From contig JBBQWQ010000017.1 in the NCBI GenBank assembly GCA_038210445.1, positions 85,364 to 149,363 on the forward strand: 64,000 bases of DNA, read 5' to 3'. Shown one piece after another: positions 54,194 through 61,838 of the stretch. The notes beneath the pieces were generated by a model that saw only the letters and a program-made list of their open reading frames with translations, had not been told where the DNA came from and searched no databases. Source of the stretch: JABFRG01 sp038210445. Lineage in GTDB: Bacteria; Myxococcota_A; Polyangia; Polyangiales; Polyangiaceae. Both the position numbers and the translations under genes were made by a program. The first letter of the stretch is position 1. Each line of letters begins with the position of its first letter.

Positions 54194-55186
54194 ATGTTCC
54201 TCGGACCGAACGTCTACCTGAAGTCGGAGGAGCTGGGGGGCTTCGCCGGCTTTCTCGAGAAGGTGAAGCCGCTCTTTCCCATCCCCGCGCTGGCGGTGGT
54301 GGTGCCGCTGCTCTACCTCTTCTTCCGCAACACCTGGCGCGAGCTCGACGAAGACGCGCTGGTGGAGCGCGGCAAGTTCCTGAAAGAGGGCAAGTACGAT
54401 CGCCGTCCGATGGTGGCCTTCGTGATGGTCGCCGTCATCCTGGCCATGCAGGAGTACTTCGGCGGCCGCATGTACTTCGACATCCACGTGCGGCCGGAGC
54501 TCGAGAAGCTCGCCGCGTCGATGGCCGGCGCTCCGGCGGTGGTGGCTCCGGGCGCCTTGCCCAAGGCGCCCGACGTGCTGGGCCTCTCGCACTACGAGGA
54601 GCTGTGGAGCTACGGCTGGTGGGCCTTCACCCGCATCGCGGGCTATGTGCTGGTGCCGTTTCCCTTGTGGAAGCTGCTCTTTCCGAAAGACTCGCTCCTC
54701 GACATGGGGCTCCGCACCAAGGGCTTCTTCGCCCACGTGTGGATCTACGGGCTGTTTTTGGCGGTGGTGCTGCCGGCGATGTTCATCGTCGCGCGCAGCC
54801 CCGACTTCGGTTCGTACTATCCGTTCTACAAGACGTCGTCGCGGAGCTGGTTCGACTTCCTCTTGTGGGAAGGCATCTACTTCGCGCAGTTCTTCGCCCT
54901 CGAGATGTTCTTCCGCGGCTTCTGGCTGGGGGCGCTGCGCAAGAGCTTGGGCTCCGGCGCCATCTTCGCCATGGCCGTGCCCTACTGCATGATTCACTTT
55001 GGCAAGCCCTACCTCGAAGCCTGCGGCGCCATCGTCGCTGGCATCGCGCTGGGGTCGCTCTCGATGAAGACCCGCAGCATCTACCAGGGCTTCTTGGTGC
55101 ACATCACGGTGGCCGGGCTCATGGACTGGCTGGCGCTCTTGCATCGCGATCAGCTGCCCAAGGTCTTCTGGCCGCCGGCGTTGTAG
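54194..55186 (+). CDS. CPBP family intramembrane protease-like protein
   Basis: 330 residues with about seven transmembrane segments. The C-terminal half holds the CPBP (Rce1-like) motifs: FALEMFFRGFWLG (Glu and Arg of the E-x3-R pair), PYCMIHFGKPYLE (His) and IALGSLSMKTRSIYQGFLVHITVAG. The common motif has two Glu (EExxxR); here the first is replaced by Leu/Ala, leaving one Glu. Such enzymes cleave or process membrane peptides and often act on bacteriocins. The N-terminal half (about 1-150) is a further membrane domain with a charged loop. It starts 1 nt after the gltX stop and is followed by a PhnD-like gene after 8 nt. Confidence 0.85.
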   Translation: MFLGPNVYLKSEELGGFAGFLEKVKPLFPIPALAVVVPLLYLFFRNTWRELDEDALVERGKFLKEGKYDRRPMVAFVMVAVILAMQEYFGGRMYFDIHVRPELEKLAASMAGAPAVVAPGALPKAPDVLGLSHYEELWSYGWWAFTRIAGYVLVPFPLWKLLFPKDSLLDMGLRTKGFFAHVWIYGLFLAVVLPAMFIVARSPDFGSYYPFYKTSSRSWFDFLLWEGIYFAQFFALEMFFRGFWLGALRKSLGSGAIFAMAVPYCMIHFGKPYLEACGAIVAGIALGSLSMKTRSIYQGFLVHITVAGLMDWLALLHRDQLPKVFWPPAL

Positions 55187-55194
55187 AGAAGCGA

Positions 55195-55983
55195 ATGGCT
55201 CTCGCTACCCCACCGATGGTCTTCGGCCTTGTTTCCTCGGACGCGTCTGCCGAGGGCGATGCGAGCGCGTCGTTCGAGCAGCTCGCGGCCTGGCTAAGGG
55301 AGCACGCGGAGCTCGATCTCCAGCGCAAGACCGCTGCATCTTACAAGGATCTCATGGCCAGCGTGCGCGATGGCAGCACCGACGTGGCGTGGATTCCGCC
55401 GGTGGTCTACGCCTGGCTGGCCGAAGCGGTAGACCCGGTGGGCTGCATCGTGCGCGGCGGCACGACCACCTACGCGGCGGCGCTGGCGGTGCTTCCCGAT
55501 GCGTCCATCGCCAGCATCGACGACCTTCACGGGGCGAGGGCCGGCTGGGTCGACCCCTGGAGCGCCGCCGGCTACGTGGTGCCGCGCATCGAGCTCAAGC
55601 GCGCCGGCTTCGATCCGCGCCGCTTTGTGAGCGAGAAGTTCTACGGGAGCCACGCCGCGGCGCTGCGCGCGCTTCGGCGCCGCGATTGCGATGTGGTGTG
55701 CACCTTCGACGGCGCCTGGCTGCTGGCGCCGGCGCTCGAGGTGCGGGTGCTCGAGACCTACGGCCCCATTCCCACCGACGTCATCGCGGTGCGGCGCAAC
55801 CTGGCCGCGGCCAGCTACGAGCGCGTGCGGACGGCGTTTCGTGCGGCCTGCGCCGATGAGGCCGCGCGCCCGCTCGTAAGGGCGGTGTTCGGCGGCGAGG
55901 AGCTTCGCGAAGGCGCCCTCGAAGGGCACGAGGCGCTGCGACTTCGCTACGACGGCGCGCTGGCTCAGGGGCTCTTTGACTGA
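55195..55983 (+). CDS. PhnD-like substrate-binding protein without signal peptide
   Basis: 262 residues. The periplasmic binding fold of the phosphate/phosphonate (PhnD) family is recognisable: YKDLMASVRDGSTDVAWIPP (ligand loop), DPVGCIVRGGTTTYAAALAV, SIDDLHGARAGWVDPWSAAGYVVPR and KFYGSHAAALRALRRRDCDVVCTF. Such proteins normally have a signal or lipobox; this one starts MALATPPMVFGLVSSD with none, so it is likely cytoplasmic and may sense rather than import a ligand. Its end overlaps the convergent lipoprotein gene by 19 nt. TGCA-N3-TACA lies at 55335. Confidence 0.8.
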   Translation: MALATPPMVFGLVSSDASAEGDASASFEQLAAWLREHAELDLQRKTAASYKDLMASVRDGSTDVAWIPPVVYAWLAEAVDPVGCIVRGGTTTYAAALAVLPDASIASIDDLHGARAGWVDPWSAAGYVVPRIELKRAGFDPRRFVSEKFYGSHAAALRALRRRDCDVVCTFDGAWLLAPALEVRVLETYGPIPTDVIAVRRNLAAASYERVRTAFRAACADEAARPLVRAVFGGEELREGALEGHEALRLRYDGALAQGLFD

Positions 55984-56834
55984 GGTCGATCTGCCAGCCA
56001 GCCGTTGGGCAAGTCGTCGAAGTTGAGGGCACCCATGAAGAGCATCGTGGGCATGGCGGGGTCGAACCACAACGGCGCGTTCACGGCGCGGTCCGCCAGG
56101 TCTCGCACCGCCGAGTCTCCGGTGCTCTGGTAGGGGTGCAGCTCATCGGCGCGCAGACCGTCGAGGATCACCGGCACGAGCTTGCTCCGCGCCGGCGCAC
56201 CCAGGTGGCACTTCCAGCGCTCGTCACCGCGCGTCTCGCGCACCGGTGAGAACACCGAGGCCACCACGTGCATCTCCACGACGCACGGCGCGCCCTTGCC
56301 CAGAATTTCACCGAGGGGGCTGCCGAAGACCCACGCCAGGTCGACCTTGGTTGCGGTGTGCCCGCTTCGCTCTTCCGCCACCGTGTAGCGGAAGAGCCGG
56401 CCGTCGCCCCGGGCAAGCTCAGTGACCAGGATGGCGCCACGGAGCGAGGGGAAGACGGTGAAGAACGAGCGACGGTGGGATGCTTCGGGGGCGTCGAGAA
56501 AGAGGTCGAGGGTGCCTTCGGGACCGACCGCGTAGTGGCCGCCCCGAACCAACTGCGGGGCGGGATCGCGCGGGCCACCCATCTGGATCGCGCGCCGCAG
56601 CTCGCGCAGCGCACCGTCGTGCGCCTCCAGGGTGGTGAGCACCGTGACCGAGTCTCCGTTGATCTGCTGGGTGAGCCAGGCTCCCGTCACGTCGGTTTCG
56701 AGGCGCTTGCGCGTCTCGGTCGGGAGCTGCACGTGGGCTGCTTGCCAAGGCGCGGCGACGCTGGGAGCTGGACGCGCCGACGAACACGCCCCGAGCAGGG
56801 CGAGGCCAGGCGCGATGAGCCCTCGGGCGATCAT
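55965..56834 (-). CDS. Lipoprotein of unknown function
   Basis: 289 residues from the ATG at 56834. The signal peptide ends in LLGAC (residue 17). No domain is recognised; the segment LTQQINGDSVTVLTTLEAHDGALRELRRAI, strand-rich blocks GHYAVGPEGTLDLFLDAP and FTVFPSLRGAILVTEL, and the aromatic end suggest a mixed fold. Its last 19 nt overlap the end of the PhnD-like gene on the other strand. A small membrane protein gene lies 41 nt upstream. Confidence 0.7.
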   Translation of the reverse strand: MIARGLIAPGLALLGACSSARPAPSVAAPWQAAHVQLPTETRKRLETDVTGAWLTQQINGDSVTVLTTLEAHDGALRELRRAIQMGGPRDPAPQLVRGGHYAVGPEGTLDLFLDAPEASHRRSFFTVFPSLRGAILVTELARGDGRLFRYTVAEERSGHTATKVDLAWVFGSPLGEILGKGAPCVVEMHVVASVFSPVRETRGDERWKCHLGAPARSKLVPVILDGLRADELHPYQSTGDSAVRDLADRAVNAPLWFDPAMPTMLFMGALNFDDLPNGWLADRPQSKSP

Positions 56835-56875
56835 GGACCTCTTGGACGTGCGAAGGCGCCGGCTATTCAACCCGC

Positions 56876-57229
56876 CTACTTCTTGCGTAAGCCGAGGCCG
56901 CCGAGCACCACGCCCGCCACCCCGAAGAGCGCCGCGATGGGTCCAAAGATGACCATCCGCCGCATGGCGGCTTCTTGCACCAGCTCCACGCCGAACTGCA
57001 GCGCGTCGTCCGACATCTTGGGGTCTGCGGACCATCGGTCGGCCACCGTCGAGTACTGCCACAGGTTGTACAGAAAGAGCCCGCCCGGGGCCAACGCGAT
57101 GAAGAGCAGCACGGCTCCCACGAGGATGAGCGCGATGTTGCGAGATGGCGCTCGGGCAGCGGCGCCCCACGGCGGCGGGTAGGTCGACGGGGCGTGGCTC
57201 ATGGGTTCGGCGGCGTAGGGCTGTTGCAT
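56876..57229 (-). CDS. Small membrane protein with two transmembrane helices
   Basis: 117 residues. A Pro-rich cytoplasmic N terminus precedes a first helix (NIALILVGAVLLFIALAPGGLFLYNLW, about 32-58). An acidic loop (DRWSADPKMSDDALQFGVELVQEAA) leads to a second helix (VIFGPIAALFGVAGVVLGGLGL) near the end. No family recognised. It probably forms a unit with the lipoprotein gene downstream (41-nt gap, same strand). Confidence 0.65.
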   Translation of the reverse strand: MQQPYAAEPMSHAPSTYPPPWGAAARAPSRNIALILVGAVLLFIALAPGGLFLYNLWQYSTVADRWSADPKMSDDALQFGVELVQEAAMRRMVIFGPIAALFGVAGVVLGGLGLRKK

Positions 57230-57354
57230 GGTCGGTCCTCGGAGAAGGGAAGGCGGAACGTAACGGTGTTATGACGTCGCCCGATGGCTACGTCGAGGCC
57301 GGCCCGACTCTTCCTTCCGGTGTCACCTTTTCTTCGAGATTTTGCGCGCCGCTC

Positions 57355-58032
57355 TTAGCCGGCGCACTGGGAGTCGCTGCACTTGAAGTGCCCGACGGCT
57401 GGCTCGAAGCGGCAGGTGGAGGCCGGCGAGCCGCAGTCGGCGTCGTCGACGCATTCGTCGGCGGCGACGTGGCAGAAGAAGCCGATGTTCCCGCCGAAGG
57501 CGCCGCACGAGCCCTGCGACGGAGAGCAGTAGTTGCCGGCGCAGTCGCCGTCGACGCGGCAGTTGCCTGCGAGGCACACGTTCGCCTCACCGATGCCCAC
57601 GCGGCAGCTGCACACGCCGCTCCGGCCCACGAGGCCGCCGCCGCAGTCGGTGTCGACCTCGCAGGCGTCGTAGCTGCACTCGTAGGTGCCCAGGCGCGGC
57701 ACCTGGGTGCAGCGGCCGTTGCGACCCGCGGTGCAGTCTGCATGCGACGTGCACTTGTCGTTGGGCGACATGGGTGTGATGGTGGGCGTGGCCCGGGGCG
57801 AAGTGCAGGCGGTGGCTCCGGCGCGGTGGTTTTTCGGCACCCGTACGCCGCCCGACGACGAACCGCCGCTGGACGTCGAGCCGCCGCTGGACGACGAGCT
57901 GCCGCCGGACGACGAGCTGCCGCCGGACGAGCTGGTGCTGCCGCTGCCCACCGTGCCGCCGCACGCGACGCCGAGAGCAACCGGAGCGAGAACGAGGAGG
58001 AAGCGAGACGTGGGGCGAAGGGGAAAAGCCAT
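57355..58032 (-). CDS. Cysteine-rich lipoprotein with Ser/Gly repeat linker
   Basis: 225 residues from the ATG at 58032. The lipobox is GVAC (residue 24). A linker of about 45 residues is made of GGSSSSGG/GGSTSSGG repeats coded by an 18-bp unit. The C-terminal 130 residues hold about 20 cysteines spaced as C-x-S/D-x-D-C and C-x(4-7)-C (ECSYDACEVDTDCGGG, CRVDGDCAGNYCSPSQGSCG). This pattern is found in myxobacterial surface proteins and in EGF-like modules. The TGCA-N3-TGCA motif lies at 57732. Function unknown; protein-protein contact at the surface is likely. Confidence 0.75.
   Translation of the reverse strand: MAFPLRPTSRFLLVLAPVALGVACGGTVGSGSTSSSGGSSSSGGSSSSSGGSTSSGGSSSGGVRVPKNHRAGATACTSPRATPTITPMSPNDKCTSHADCTAGRNGRCTQVPRLGTYECSYDACEVDTDCGGGLVGRSGVCSCRVGIGEANVCLAGNCRVDGDCAGNYCSPSQGSCGAFGGNIGFFCHVAADECVDDADCGSPASTCRFEPAVGHFKCSDSQCAG
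57853..57936 (-). repeat. 18-bp tandem repeats coding for the Ser/Gly linker
   Basis: Related units around GACGACGAGCTGCCGCCG repeat four to five times and encode the linker of the lipoprotein. Likely length-variable. Confidence 0.7.
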
Positions 58033-58070
58033 CGTCCAACTATGGATCGAAACCGCGCCCGCGCCGAAAA

Positions 58071-58547
58071 TTACGCGAGCCGCTCCAGCGCAAAGCGGAG
58101 AGCGCGCCCGTGAACGCGGCGCCGCAGCGGCCCCTCGTACAGATCGGCCAAGCGCTCCAGCGCGACCTTGGAGGCCGCCGCGCGCTCGCCTTCGCCTGCC
58201 CAGGGTGCAGCGGCGAGGGTGCGCCACAAGAGAGCATCGAGGGTACGGGGCCACCGCTTCATGGCCTCGGCGGCGCGCGTCACCACCGCTGGCGAGCCCG
58301 GGGCTTCGCGCAGCGCGCGCAGGAAATACCCTTCGGCGCTCGCCCGGCGATTGCGCTTGGCGCAAAGCTCGGCGGCGTCGCACAGGGCTGCCGCGCGCGA
58401 CGCGTGGTCCTTGGCCGCCTCGATGCGGCCTTTCGCCACCTTGAGGGCGACGCGCTCTTCCTTGCGAGCCAGCGGCAAGAGCGGCCGCACGCGCCATAGA
58501 AGCGCGAGCACGAAGAGAACCGTCACGATGCTGAGGGCTAAGTCCAT
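58071..58547 (-). CDS. Membrane-anchored helical protein of unknown function
   Basis: 158 residues. It has one N-terminal transmembrane helix (LALSIVTVLFVLALLWRV, about 2-20), then an all-helical region with a repeating A-x-x-x-A-x-x-x-A pattern (AALCDAAELCAKRNRRASAEGYFLRALREAPG) like tetratricopeptide repeats. No family recognised. It ends 38 nt upstream of the cysteine-rich lipoprotein gene on the same strand. It is divergent from the lytic transglycosylase gene. Confidence 0.65.
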   Translation of the reverse strand: MDLALSIVTVLFVLALLWRVRPLLPLARKEERVALKVAKGRIEAAKDHASRAAALCDAAELCAKRNRRASAEGYFLRALREAPGSPAVVTRAAEAMKRWPRTLDALLWRTLAAAPWAGEGERAAASKVALERLADLYEGPLRRRVHGRALRFALERLA

Positions 58548-58669
58548 GGCCGCTCCGCCTCGTTACCAAGAAAGCGCGAGGTACGGAACTTTTGTGCCCC
58601 TCTCCGGGTTCTCACCGGGAAACGAGCGGAAGTTGCCGAGGTGGCGCGGGTCTCGTACGCTGGAGGTCG

Positions 58670-59326
58670 ATGTCTCGGTTCGCTTACCGCGCGCTCGGCG
58701 TGCTTTCGTGCCTGGTTGCCGTGGCGACCGCCCCCAATGCGCGCGGCGACATTTACCAGTACACCGACAAAGACGGCGTCATCCACTTCACCACCGCGCG
58801 CCCGGGCGCCAGCGGCGCCAAGCTGGTTGCCAAGGGCGACGGCTCGAAGAAGAGCGCCGGCGCCTCGCAGGTTGCGCCGTCGGACCGCGACCCCTCGCGC
58901 TTCAGCCGGTTCGACGAGTGGATTCGCCAGGCCGCGTCGATCTACCAGATACCGGTGGAGCTGGTGCGCGCGGTCATCAAGGTCGAGAGTGACTTCGATC
59001 CGCGGGCGGTGAGCTCGGCCGGGGCGCGCGGGCTGATGCAGCTCATGCCCGACACCGCAGACCACCTGCAGGTGAAGGACATCAACGACCCCCACGACAA
59101 CATCTTCGGCGGGGTTCGCTACCTGCGCATTCTCGCCAACACGTTCAACGGCGACCTGGTGCTCACCGTCGCCGCCTACAATGCTGGCGAAGACGCGGTG
59201 ATGCGCCACGGCGGCGTGCCGCCCTACGAGCAAACCCGCGACTACGTCGGCAAAGTGATTCGCTACTACCGCCGCTACCAGACCATTCCCGACGTGGCCT
59301 CGGCCAGCATCGCCCCGCCGCCGTGA
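58670..59326 (+). CDS. Lytic transglycosylase with DUF4124-like N terminus
   Basis: 218 residues from the ATG at 58670 (GGAGG just upstream). A signal peptide (about 1-26) is followed by DIYQYTDKDGVIHFTT, the DUF4124 motif. The SLT domain (about 90-205) has the catalytic Glu in AVIKVESDFDPRAVSSAGARGLMQLMP, with AAYNAGEDAV and PYEQTRDYVGKVIRYY. It cleaves peptidoglycan glycan chains with anhydro-ring formation in the periplasm. Such enzymes assist secretion systems or wall turnover. The histone-deacetylase-like gene follows after 55 nt on the same strand. Confidence 0.92.
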   Translation: MSRFAYRALGVLSCLVAVATAPNARGDIYQYTDKDGVIHFTTARPGASGAKLVAKGDGSKKSAGASQVAPSDRDPSRFSRFDEWIRQAASIYQIPVELVRAVIKVESDFDPRAVSSAGARGLMQLMPDTADHLQVKDINDPHDNIFGGVRYLRILANTFNGDLVLTVAAYNAGEDAVMRHGGVPPYEQTRDYVGKVIRYYRRYQTIPDVASASIAPPP

Positions 59327-59381
59327 AGCTCGCGGCGAGCGAGCCTGCGCCTGTGGGCGGTCGGCGAGCATCGAAGCAGTC

Positions 59382-60272
59382 GTGAGGTTGGTCTTCACGG
59401 AGAACGTGCACCATCTGATGCTCCCGGCGGGGCACAAGTTTCCGCTCGGCAAGTACACCAAGCTCCACGACACGCTGGAAGAGGAGTTTCCCGGGATCTT
59501 CATCCTGGGCGCGCCGGCCACCACCGGCGACTTGCTGCTGGTGCACGACGCGGCCTACGTGCGCGCGGTCACCGAAGGAACGCTCGCCGTCGCCGCCATC
59601 CGCCGGCTCGGCTTTCCCTGGTCGGAGTCGCTCGTCCTGCGGGCCCAGCGCTCGGTGGGGGGAACGCTGGCTGCCCTCTCCTGGGCCATGCAGCACGGAG
59701 CCGGTGGGCACATCGCCGGCGGCACCCACCACGCCTTCGTCGACCACGGCGAGGGCTTCTGCGTGTTCAACGATCTGGCGGTGGCGGTGCGCGTGGCCCA
59801 GCGCGACTACGGCGTCGAGCGGGTGGCCGTGGTCGACCTCGACGTCCACCAGGGCAACGGCACCGCCGCCATCTTCGCCGGCGATCCGCGGGTGTTCACC
59901 CTGAGCCTGCACGGCGAGAAGAACTATCCCTTCAAGAAGGAGCCGAGCTCCCTAGACCTGGGACTTCCCGACCAGTGCACCGATTCGGTGTATCTTGCAC
60001 ATCTCGAGGTGGGGTTGCGCGCAGTGCTCGACTTTCGTCCGGAGCTGGTGCTCTTTCAGTCGGGGGTCGACAGCCTGGCCGGCGATCGCCTGGGGCGCAT
60101 GGCGCTCTCGCTCGAGGGGCTCAGCCTGCGCGACGCCATGGTCATGGATCTGGTGCGCGCGCTCGGGGTGCCGGTGGTGATCACGCTGGGCGGCGGCTAC
60201 GGGCGCGATCTCGGCCCCACCGTGCAGGCGCACGCCAACGTGTTCCGGCGCCTGGTGCGCACGTTTGCGTGA
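59382..60272 (+). CDS. Histone deacetylase family hydrolase
   Basis: 296 residues from a GTG. It is an arginase/deacetylase fold zinc enzyme: GGTHHAFVDHGEGFC (His-His pair), VDLDVHQGNGT (Asp, His, the zinc site), SGVDSLAGDRLG (third zinc ligand) and ITLGGGYGRD (Tyr). Bacterial members deacetylate acetoin, acetylpolyamines or acetylated proteins. The length is that of short bacterial HDAC-like proteins. The substrate cannot be told. Two neighbouring GNAT genes elsewhere in the window show that acetyl groups are handled but not that they are partners. TGTA-N3-TGCA lies at 59989. Confidence 0.93.
   Translation: MRLVFTENVHHLMLPAGHKFPLGKYTKLHDTLEEEFPGIFILGAPATTGDLLLVHDAAYVRAVTEGTLAVAAIRRLGFPWSESLVLRAQRSVGGTLAALSWAMQHGAGGHIAGGTHHAFVDHGEGFCVFNDLAVAVRVAQRDYGVERVAVVDLDVHQGNGTAAIFAGDPRVFTLSLHGEKNYPFKKEPSSLDLGLPDQCTDSVYLAHLEVGLRAVLDFRPELVLFQSGVDSLAGDRLGRMALSLEGLSLRDAMVMDLVRALGVPVVITLGGGYGRDLGPTVQAHANVFRRLVRTFA
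59989..59999 (+). repeat. Example of the iterated palindrome TGYA-N3-TRCA
   Basis: TGTATCTTGCA here is one of about 24 sites of form TGYA-N3-TRCA counted in the window, all inside genes. The others start at 878, 1848, 4148, 5881, 16078, 19253, 19613, 22314, 24500, 25486, 29549, 31612, 36203, 39159, 44772, 45516, 46793, 47314, 53814, 55335, 57732, 62734 and 63551. The site uses codons that are rare in this GC-rich genome. Confidence 0.7.
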
Positions 60273-60392
60273 GCTCGGCTTTGCCAGGACCGACAGCCGC
60301 GTCGCGGACGTGCCGGCGACGTGGCACAGCTGGGCCAAAAGTGCCCCAAATCGAGGGTTCTTGCCTGGTCCGCAACTTGCTGGAAGAGGGGC

Positions 60393-61781
60393 ATGAGCAC
60401 TCTCTCCAACGCGTTGGCTGCGATCCTGGTTTCTTCTCTCGCCGCGTGCTCCGGCACCGTGAGCGCCGTTCCTCGCGACGGAGATGCGGGAACGACGGGC
60501 GACGGCGGCATCATCGTGACGCCGCTGCCGGAGCGCGTGGAGTGCCTCTCTCCGTATTCGCAGATGCCGGCGCTGTATGCCGCGCTCACCCTTGCGCCCG
60601 GCGTCGACCGCATCACCTTCTACGCCGTGGAGCAAGGTCGCTCCGCAGACGGAGGCGGCGCCGCGCTCCTCAAGCGTCAGGTGTTGGGCGCGCCGTGCGG
60701 CGACGCCAACTGCGTTGCGGCCATCGACGACGTCGCGAGCACCTTATCGCCCGACCCTTCGGCGAGCTGGCGCGAGGGTCAGAACAGCATGCTGCTGGCG
60801 AATCAGGCGTTTGCGGTGGTCACCAAGGCGGGCGTCCATTCCCTGGTGCGCACCCTGGCCGAGCTTTTGCCCCTCATCGCGCCCATCTCGAGCCTCAAAG
60901 AAGCGCAAGCCTGGGCCACCATCAACAACCAAGGCGCAACGTGCGAATCCGGCGCCAACGCCTCGGAGTCCAACGCCGACTACTTCGAGCTGCGCGCGGT
61001 GTTCACCACCTGCGAGCAGAAAGCGGGCGGCGCCATGGACGTCACGACCGAGACCATCATCCGCGTGTATCGCGATGGTCGCATCGAGCCGCAGGCCTCG
61101 CGCGAGCTATCGCGTACGCCCGCCCAGGGATGCGCGGTGGCCGGTCGCAATCCGGCCGCGCTCGAGTCGCAGCCGTCGGGTAACGGCTCGCTCCCCGCAT
61201 ACCTCGCTTCGATGGCGCACCTGGAAGGCGCAGCCGTGCTCGCTTTCGCCGAGCTCGCATGCGAGCTCGAGCGCTTCGGTGCGCCGGTTTCGCTCTTGGA
61301 GCGCGCGCGAAAGGCGCAGGCCGACGAAGTTCGTCACGCCGCCATCATGGGCGCCCACGCCGAACGGCGCGGCGCGCGCCCGGTCGCCGCCCGGGCGTTG
61401 CCCCATGCCTACGGCTCGCTCCTCGATCTCGCCCTGCACAACGCCGAGGAGGGCTGCGTGCGCGAGACCTACGGCGCGCTGGTGGCGCTGCACCAGGCGG
61501 CGTGCGCGGGCGACGACGGGCTGCGTGCAGATCTCGCGTCGATCGCCGACGACGAGGTGAGCCACGCAGAGTGGTCGAAGGATCTGGACACCTGGCTCGG
61601 CACCCAGCTCGACGAAGCCGGGCGCGCGCAGGTGCGGGCTGCCAAGGTGCGCGCGCTCGCCACCCTCGAGGCGCAGATTGCCGAGGAGCCGAGCCCGGAG
61701 CTCACGCGCCTCGCGGGGCTCCCCACCGCCGCAGCGGCCGCGCAGCTACTGCGAGGGCTGCGACCGGTCGTTCTCGCCTGA
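60393..61781 (+). CDS. Lipoprotein with ferritin-like C-terminal domain
   Basis: 462 residues from the ATG at 60393 with GAGGGG upstream. The lipobox is LAAC (residue 19). The first 270 residues are a secreted domain with VECLSPYSQMP and paired Cys. The last 160 residues form a four-helix ferritin-like domain with two-metal residues: AHLEGAAVLAFAELACELE (Glu), ARKAQADEVRHAAIM (E-x-x-H), NAEEGCVRETYGALVALHQA (Glu) and DEVSHAEW (E-x-x-H), so a diiron site is likely. It may store or oxidise metal at the envelope. A typical cytosolic ferritin lacks a lipobox, so this is an exported variant. Confidence 0.85.
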   Translation: MSTLSNALAAILVSSLAACSGTVSAVPRDGDAGTTGDGGIIVTPLPERVECLSPYSQMPALYAALTLAPGVDRITFYAVEQGRSADGGGAALLKRQVLGAPCGDANCVAAIDDVASTLSPDPSASWREGQNSMLLANQAFAVVTKAGVHSLVRTLAELLPLIAPISSLKEAQAWATINNQGATCESGANASESNADYFELRAVFTTCEQKAGGAMDVTTETIIRVYRDGRIEPQASRELSRTPAQGCAVAGRNPAALESQPSGNGSLPAYLASMAHLEGAAVLAFAELACELERFGAPVSLLERARKAQADEVRHAAIMGAHAERRGARPVAARALPHAYGSLLDLALHNAEEGCVRETYGALVALHQAACAGDDGLRADLASIADDEVSHAEWSKDLDTWLGTQLDEAGRAQVRAAKVRALATLEAQIAEEPSPELTRLAGLPTAAAAAQLLRGLRPVVLA

Positions 61782-61838
61782 GCCTTGCGCCCCGGGCTGG
61801 TCGACTCTACGTGGCGTGTGGCGTAAGGTGCGCCTCCC

